Below are positions 6,416 through 8,863 of a stretch of DNA of 8,863 bases, in pieces. This DNA is from Kiritimatiellales bacterium (GTDB lineage Bacteria; Verrucomicrobiota; Kiritimatiellia; Kiritimatiellales; Pontiellaceae). The notes under the pieces are model-generated. The model had not been told where the DNA came from, did no database searches, and saw nothing but the letters and a program-made list of their open reading frames with translations. Positions within the stretch are counted from its first letter, which is position 1, and every line of letters starts with the position of its first letter. The stretch lies in assembly GCA_021734595.1 (NCBI GenBank), contig JAIPIO010000166.1, forward strand, positions 1 to 8,863, in the 5' to 3' direction. Position numbers and translations under genes: made by a program.

Positions 6416-6429
6416 CCAATCAGTGGAAG
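6412..6429. repeat. TTCC-N7-GGAA palindrome upstream of ssrA
   Basis: TTCC (6414-6417), aatcagt, GGAA (6425-6428). Centre 6421 lies about 32 bp from the terminator-tip copy (6389), which is 31 bp from the copy at 6358. Between here and the tmRNA, TTGACG (6446-6451) is a good -35 hexamer, but no convincing -10 follows at 16-18 bp, so no tmRNA promoter is called. Confidence 0.65.
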
Positions 6430-6491
6430 TTTTTAATCGCCATGGTTGACGTTTGAACGGATTTCGTGTTCCCTGTGTCCGTCTCGCAAAA

Positions 6492-6845
6492 GGGGATGAC
6501 TGGTTTCGACGGGTGAGTTGAAGCTTCAGTGGCGTGTCGAGGATGGACTCCAGGCCTCGTAAAAAGGAGCCCAAAAACATAAATGCTGACGAAAGTTACG
6601 CACTAGCGGCATAGTTCCGCTACGTCTCTACCCTGATGCCTGTTAGGGGATAGAGGCGACGACAATAGGCTAAGGCCAAATCCGGGGACCCGGGAGGCGG
6701 CACAAAAATCTAACAGGATCCTAGCGACCAAAGTGGCCCGGACAGGCGGCAGCGGCGGCGGCGAATCCTTTAATGCCTGACTACACACGTAGAAGCTGCT
6801 GTGACTCTTATTCGGACGGGGGTTCGATTCCCCCCATCTCCACCA
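6492..6845 (+). ncRNA. ssrA: Transfer-messenger RNA (tmRNA)
   Basis: 354 nt including an encoded CCA. tmRNA with SmpB frees ribosomes stalled on broken mRNAs and tags the unfinished protein for degradation. The 5' end GGGGATG pairs over seven positions with CATCTCC before ACCA (one G-U), giving the alanine-tRNA-like acceptor stem. The 5' GACTGGTTTCGAC and the 3' GGGGGTTCGATTCCCCC T-arm are typical. The message part lies at 6585-6614. It is one-piece, not permuted. Its 3' end is followed immediately by accessory DNA, as is common because recombinases and other elements use this gene as an entry site. Confidence 0.97.
6585..6614 (+). other. tmRNA tag-peptide reading frame
   Basis: Reads ADESYALAA then TAG; the YALAA end is the usual ClpXP-recognised degron. 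GCT 6585 is taken as the resume codon because T and A stand at -5 and -4, as in the E. coli UAGUC signal. If translation resumed one codon earlier, an Asn would be added at the front. Confidence 0.8.
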
Positions 6846-6872
6846 TGCTTCGCCCTAACGGGCTTCGCATGG
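6843..6872. repeat. Hairpin built on the tmRNA CCA end
   Basis: CCATGC (6843-6848) pairs with GCATGG (6867-6872), then a symmetric TTC/TTC internal loop, then GCCC (6852-6855) pairs with GGGC (6860-6863) around TAAC. The first three bases are the tmRNA CCA. From memory, sequence of this style (CCAT..TTC..GAATGG) recurs downstream of tRNA genes in other genomes next to GIY-YIG genes. Confidence 0.65.
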
Positions 6873-6940
6873 CGCGGCCTTCGCCCTAGCGGGCTTCGCA
6901 TGGCGCGGCCTTCGCCCTAACGGGCTTCGCATGGCACGGC
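6848..6940. repeat. Three tandem 31-nt direct repeats
   Basis: Units 6848-6878, 6879-6909 and 6910-6940 differ at only a few positions (TAAC/TAGC/TAAC in the loop; GGCGCGGC versus GGCACGGC at the end). Each contains a GCCC-loop-GGGC hairpin. The last unit ends in a perfect 7-bp inverted repeat GCATGGC-acg-GCCATGC (6929-6945). No spacers, so not CRISPR. The remaining stretch to 7003 holds another small stem, ATGCAG (6942-6947) with CTGCAT (6967-6972), and no gene. Confidence 0.85.
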
Positions 6941-7015
6941 CATGCAGAGATGACAAGAAGCATGCCCTGCATAGCTTGAGCAACGCGAAAGCGACGCACG
7001 GGCAAAAGGAGCAAC

Positions 7016-7258
7016 ATGCACTACGTCTACATATTGAAAAGCATCGCTCATCCTTCTCAATCCTATGTTGGCTATACGGCTGATCTAAAAAACCGGATCA
7101 ATAAACACAACGAAGGCGGATGTAAACACACCTCAAAATACAAGCCTTGGAAAATTGTGTGGTATTCGGCCTTCCCGGATAAACACAAAGCATTGGAATT
7201 TGAAACCTATCTCAAATCGCATTCCGGCAAAGCTTTTTCCAACAAACGGCTTGTTTAA
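7016..7258 (+). CDS. Single-domain GIY-YIG nuclease
   Basis: 80 aa, complete GIY-YIG fold, the domain used by UvrC and by homing endonucleases to nick DNA with one metal ion. Seen: YVY at 3-5 and YVG at 17-19 (the GIY and YIG strands), Tyr20, Arg27, the HN pair at 31-32, and catalytic Glu63 in A-x3-E-x2-LK (59-67). AAAAGGAG sits 4 nt before ATG. Stand-alone proteins of this kind (often labelled UvrC-like or excinuclease) are common in bacteria and have no settled function. Base composition is visibly more AT-rich than the core genes to the left. It lies between the ssrA-anchored repeats and a beheaded recombinase, suggesting it is part of a small mobile element, with the repeats perhaps its substrate. 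Confidence 0.92.
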   Translation: MHYVYILKSIAHPSQSYVGYTADLKNRINKHNEGGCKHTSKYKPWKIVWYSAFPDKHKALEFETYLKSHSGKAFSNKRLV

Positions 7259-7277
7259 GCTTTGCTCGTCCGGCGAA

Positions 7278-8057
7278 GTGGCACACGAAGACGAAAATTA
7301 CTGCCGTGCGACCAAAAACATCCTGGATAAATTTACGGCCATTTACTCAGGCCCGGTTTCCGGCATCACCCACGAAGAAGCCAGGCAATGGATACGCTCC
7401 TTAAACCATGCCCCGATCACAATCAAGAACCACGCGAAAACACTAACTGCATTTTACCGGTGGGCGATCCGGCGTGGTTATGCCAATGAAAATATTTTCG
7501 ATGAGGTTCCCTTTCCGACCGTCATCATGCCGGAACCGGAATACCTGACCATTGAGCAAACCAACGCGGTTTTTTCCGCTGCAAGTGAACACTACCCGGA
7601 CGCGCTTGCCTATCTTGCCCTTTCCGCGTTCGCAGGGATCCGCTCGAGTGCTTGCGCCCGGATGGACATAAAGAATATCGATTTCAAGCAACGCGGTATC
7701 TTGATCCGGGCCGAAGCAGCCAAGAACAAGCGCAGGATCTATGTGGACGGCCACCCGGACAATCTTTGGCAATGGCTCGAATTCACCAAGAAAAAGGCTC
7801 CAGAGGGCTTTTTCCTGTCAAAACGGCTATGGGACAGACGCAAGGAACAGATTGCCAAGAAAACCGGATTCAGGATGCCGCACAATGCCCTTAGGCATTC
7901 GTTCTGTAGTTATCACGTTGCGCTGCAGGGCGACGCCGGTAAAACGGCTACGCTCCTAACTCGCCGCGGCAACGTTGCGATCCTTTACGAACACTACAAG
8001 GGAAATGCTTCCAAGGCACAGGCGGAAGAATATTTCTCGATTGTCACGGGAAGTTAA
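7278..8057 (+). pseudogene. Tyrosine recombinase (phage/island integrase), N-terminus missing
   Basis: Open from GTG 7278 for 259 aa. The catalytic domain looks intact: Arg122 (FAGIR), Lys149 (AAKNK), His202 and Arg206 (HNALRH), Asn232 in the third His position (GN in place of GH, as in several integrase families) and nucleophile Tyr240 (EHYKG). The second Arg-box position usually Glu (R-x-x-E) is Ala125. Residues about 10-80 are the end of a SAM-like core-binding domain. Related integrases are roughly 350-400 aa, so about 100 N-terminal residues are absent. The sequence before GTG is the end of the GIY-YIG gene in another frame, GTG 7278 has no good ribosome site, and no in-frame ATG exists until codon 84. 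Most likely the island integrase that entered at ssrA, later cut by the GIY-YIG element. A short functional protein cannot be excluded. Confidence 0.75.
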
Positions 8058-8115
8058 CGCTTGCACTGAGGTTTTGCGCGCGTAGCAAGCAATAGCCTCC
8101 AGTGCTCTGTTCTGC
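8053..8115 (-). other. attC-like recombination site (integron cassette end)
   Basis: Read on the minus strand: R'' box GCAGAAC (8115-8109), spacer AGA, L'' GCACTGGAGG (8105-8096), a 24-nt variable loop, L' CCTCAGTGC (8071-8063), then CAAGCG followed by TTA, which matches the canonical 3' end of attC sites (cut between G and TT, 8058/8057). L'' and L' pair fully except for one unpaired G, as expected of the extrahelical base that sets strand choice. The spacers (3 and 4 nt) are a little short for attC. Confidence 0.5.
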
Positions 8116-8637
8116 GATCACATCTTTCGGCTGTCATATGCCCAATGCAGGAGAGCCTGCCTCTGGACGGGTCTGCACGTGGGGTCTCCTTGTCGGCAGT
8201 GCTTTCTCAATTGGGCAATGTGTCGCTGCATGCCCTTCCATCGCTTGATTTGCCGTATGTCATCGTCTGAACGTCTCCCCATGTAGTATCGACAGTACCA
8301 CTGAAACCACCCCCTCGGATCCTGTGGGTGGATCCATCCTTTCTCAACCCAGTACGACAATGGTTTGGAGGCACTCACTTTGAAATAGTTCAAACGTGGG
8401 TCTGTCCGTTCTGGGGACAGTTTTGCTTTCTTGAACCAGGATCCGGGGAACTCATGACTGCAATCTGTCATGTATTTCCCGCCGAAAACCCCCAGTTCCA
8501 ACATCTGTCTTGGCGTGATGTCGGGTAGGAAGTCCGGTTGAAAGCAACGGCCAGCAGGCTTTGTTAGCCGGTAGCAATACTCGCGCTGCATGCGATCATT
8601 CACGATGATTTCTTTAGGTTTCATATTTCCAGCAGAA
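8058..8637 (-). mobile_element. Putative single gene cassette, 580 bp
   Basis: Bounded on the minus strand by G|TTCTGC at 8638/8637 and the attC-like site ending at 8058, and it holds one gene in the expected orientation. In a circular cassette the site would close as G plus TTCTGC, which is a 7/7 complement of R'' GCAGAAC. This is the relationship real cassettes show, and it does not depend on the hairpin. No IntI-type integrase is visible, so this would be a lone cassette (CALIN-like). Confidence 0.45.
8118..8624 (-). CDS. Conserved protein of unknown function
   Basis: 168 aa, complete, ATG 8624 with only a weak GGAAA ribosome site 2 nt upstream. I recognise the family from memory as a widespread uncharacterised one, with the signature DPRGWFQWYCRYYMGRR at residues 102-118 and the motif LGVFGGKYMTDC at 44-55. 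It has no signal peptide or membrane segment, is rich in Trp, Arg and Lys, and has Cys at 7, 27, 55, 111, 143 and 150. A basic C-terminal half (residues 113-168, ending HWAYDSRKM) is compatible with nucleic-acid contact but proves nothing. It fills the putative cassette, with the stop codon 2 nt from the R'' box and the start 7 nt from the other boundary repeat. Convergent with the recombinase remnant. Confidence 0.85.
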   Translation of the reverse strand: MKPKEIIVNDRMQREYCYRLTKPAGRCFQPDFLPDITPRQMLELGVFGGKYMTDCSHEFPGSWFKKAKLSPERTDPRLNYFKVSASKPLSYWVEKGWIHPQDPRGWFQWYCRYYMGRRSDDDIRQIKRWKGMQRHIAQLRKHCRQGDPTCRPVQRQALLHWAYDSRKM

Positions 8638-8689
8638 CGTTAAGCGTCACCCTGAGCGCAGCGGAGCAAGCGATAGGGTGAATGCTCTG
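8638..8689 (-). repeat. Second attC-like repeat, apparently interrupted
   Basis: Related to 8053-8109. Both share GTTAA, CTGAG, a GCGC...AGCAAGC(A/G)ATAG core (about 17 of 21 aligned) and (A/G)TGCTCTG at the right end, while the paired arms differ but keep pairing (here TCACCCT 8647-8653 with AGGGTGA 8675-8681). Where the other copy has GTTCTGC after TGCTCT, this copy has GGGTACG, as if sequence had been inserted there. Confidence 0.45.
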
Positions 8690-8690
8690 G

Positions 8691-8863
8691 GTACGCCTGG
8701 CATGAGCGTAAACTGATGGGGTTGAAGTCCCCTGCGCGTAGCCCGGCTATGGTTTGTTCCTTTCATAGGAAGAAACTTTAGCTGAAGCGCTAGACGAAAT
8801 CAACTGCGGTTCCGCGAGGAATGGTGGAGAGGAAGATGGAGTTCAAGATTGTGAGCCGACGAA
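8691..8863 (+). mobile_element. Possible 5' end of a group II intron (structured RNA), runs off window
   Basis: Starts GTACG, close to the GUGYG 5' consensus of group II introns, and is dense in short hairpins: GGGG-ttgaagt-CCCC (8718-8732), TTCC-tttcata-GGAA (8757-8771) and GCGG-ttc-CGC near 8810-8820. It shows no convincing protein frame before the edge; ATG 8836 after GGAGAGGAAG opens only nine codons here. The phrasing resembles group II domain I from memory, not by any fold or search. Confidence 0.35.

Noticed and set aside
6848..6940. CRISPR array
   Set aside because: The 31-nt units abut directly with no unique spacers.
7278..8057. Recombinase as an integron integrase (IntI)
   Set aside because: I see no IntI-specific insert between the Lys and the HxxR box, and no attI is apparent; it resembles island integrases.
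8757..8771. TTCC-N7-GGAA match near the right edge
   Set aside because: It lacks the CCA...TGG extension and lies in a larger hairpin of the structured region; counted as coincidence.
8821..8830. Ten bases that are the reverse complement of the ssrA 3' end (TCTCCACCAT), as an attachment site
   Set aside because: Ten bases in inverse orientation within 2 kb is too weak, and an integrase att repeat should be direct and longer.
8821..8863. Start of a coding region at ATG 8821 or 8836
   Set aside because: Only 9-14 codons are visible and the setting looks like structured RNA; not supportable as a gene.

Overview
The window looks like a chromosomal segment of a Gram-negative, respiring bacterium. 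The best guess is the PVC superphylum, Kiritimatiellota (Pontiella-like). The reasons are many dispersed TTCCA...TGGAA palindromes between genes, a lipoprotein signal, and a recombinase of a type I associate with Verrucomicrobia and Lentisphaerae relatives. The phylum is an inference; no rRNA is present to settle it.

Layout. Positions 1-896 (minus) hold the N-terminal 298 codons of a DinG-type iron-sulfur helicase running off the left edge. Going rightwards on the plus strand are a secreted subtilisin-like protease (1054-2370), overlapping by 4 nt a thiol glutathione-peroxidase-family lipoprotein (2367-2936), then NAD kinase (3015-3875), then cytochrome bd oxidase cydA-cydB (4024-6347) closed by a long hairpin terminator, then tmRNA (ssrA, 6492-6845). 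This is a housekeeping and respiration/redox block. All its true intergenic gaps carry TTCC-N7-GGAA palindromes. Upstream of the protease and of nadK, a tandem palindrome pair is placed identically, so that its last arm forms the -35 box of a promoter whose predicted transcript begins at or next to the start codon (leaderless mRNA). This moves the protease start to GTG 1054.

From the tmRNA 3' end on, the character changes to accessory DNA. A hairpin that includes the tmRNA CCA end and three 31-nt direct repeats lead to a small GIY-YIG nuclease gene (7016-7258). A tyrosine recombinase lacking its N-terminus follows (7278-8057). After it comes a 168-aa conserved protein of unknown function on the opposite strand (8118-8624), enclosed in what looks like a single integron-type gene cassette: an attC-like site at 8053-8115, with a related, apparently interrupted site at 8638-8689. 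The last ~170 bases are rich in hairpins and may be the 5' end of a group II intron inserted in that second site.

The most interesting points are the palindrome/leaderless-promoter architecture, the GIY-YIG element docked on ssrA, the lone gene cassette with its attC-like ends, and two strong ribosome binding sites in the peroxidase gene that could give lipoprotein and cytosolic forms from one gene.
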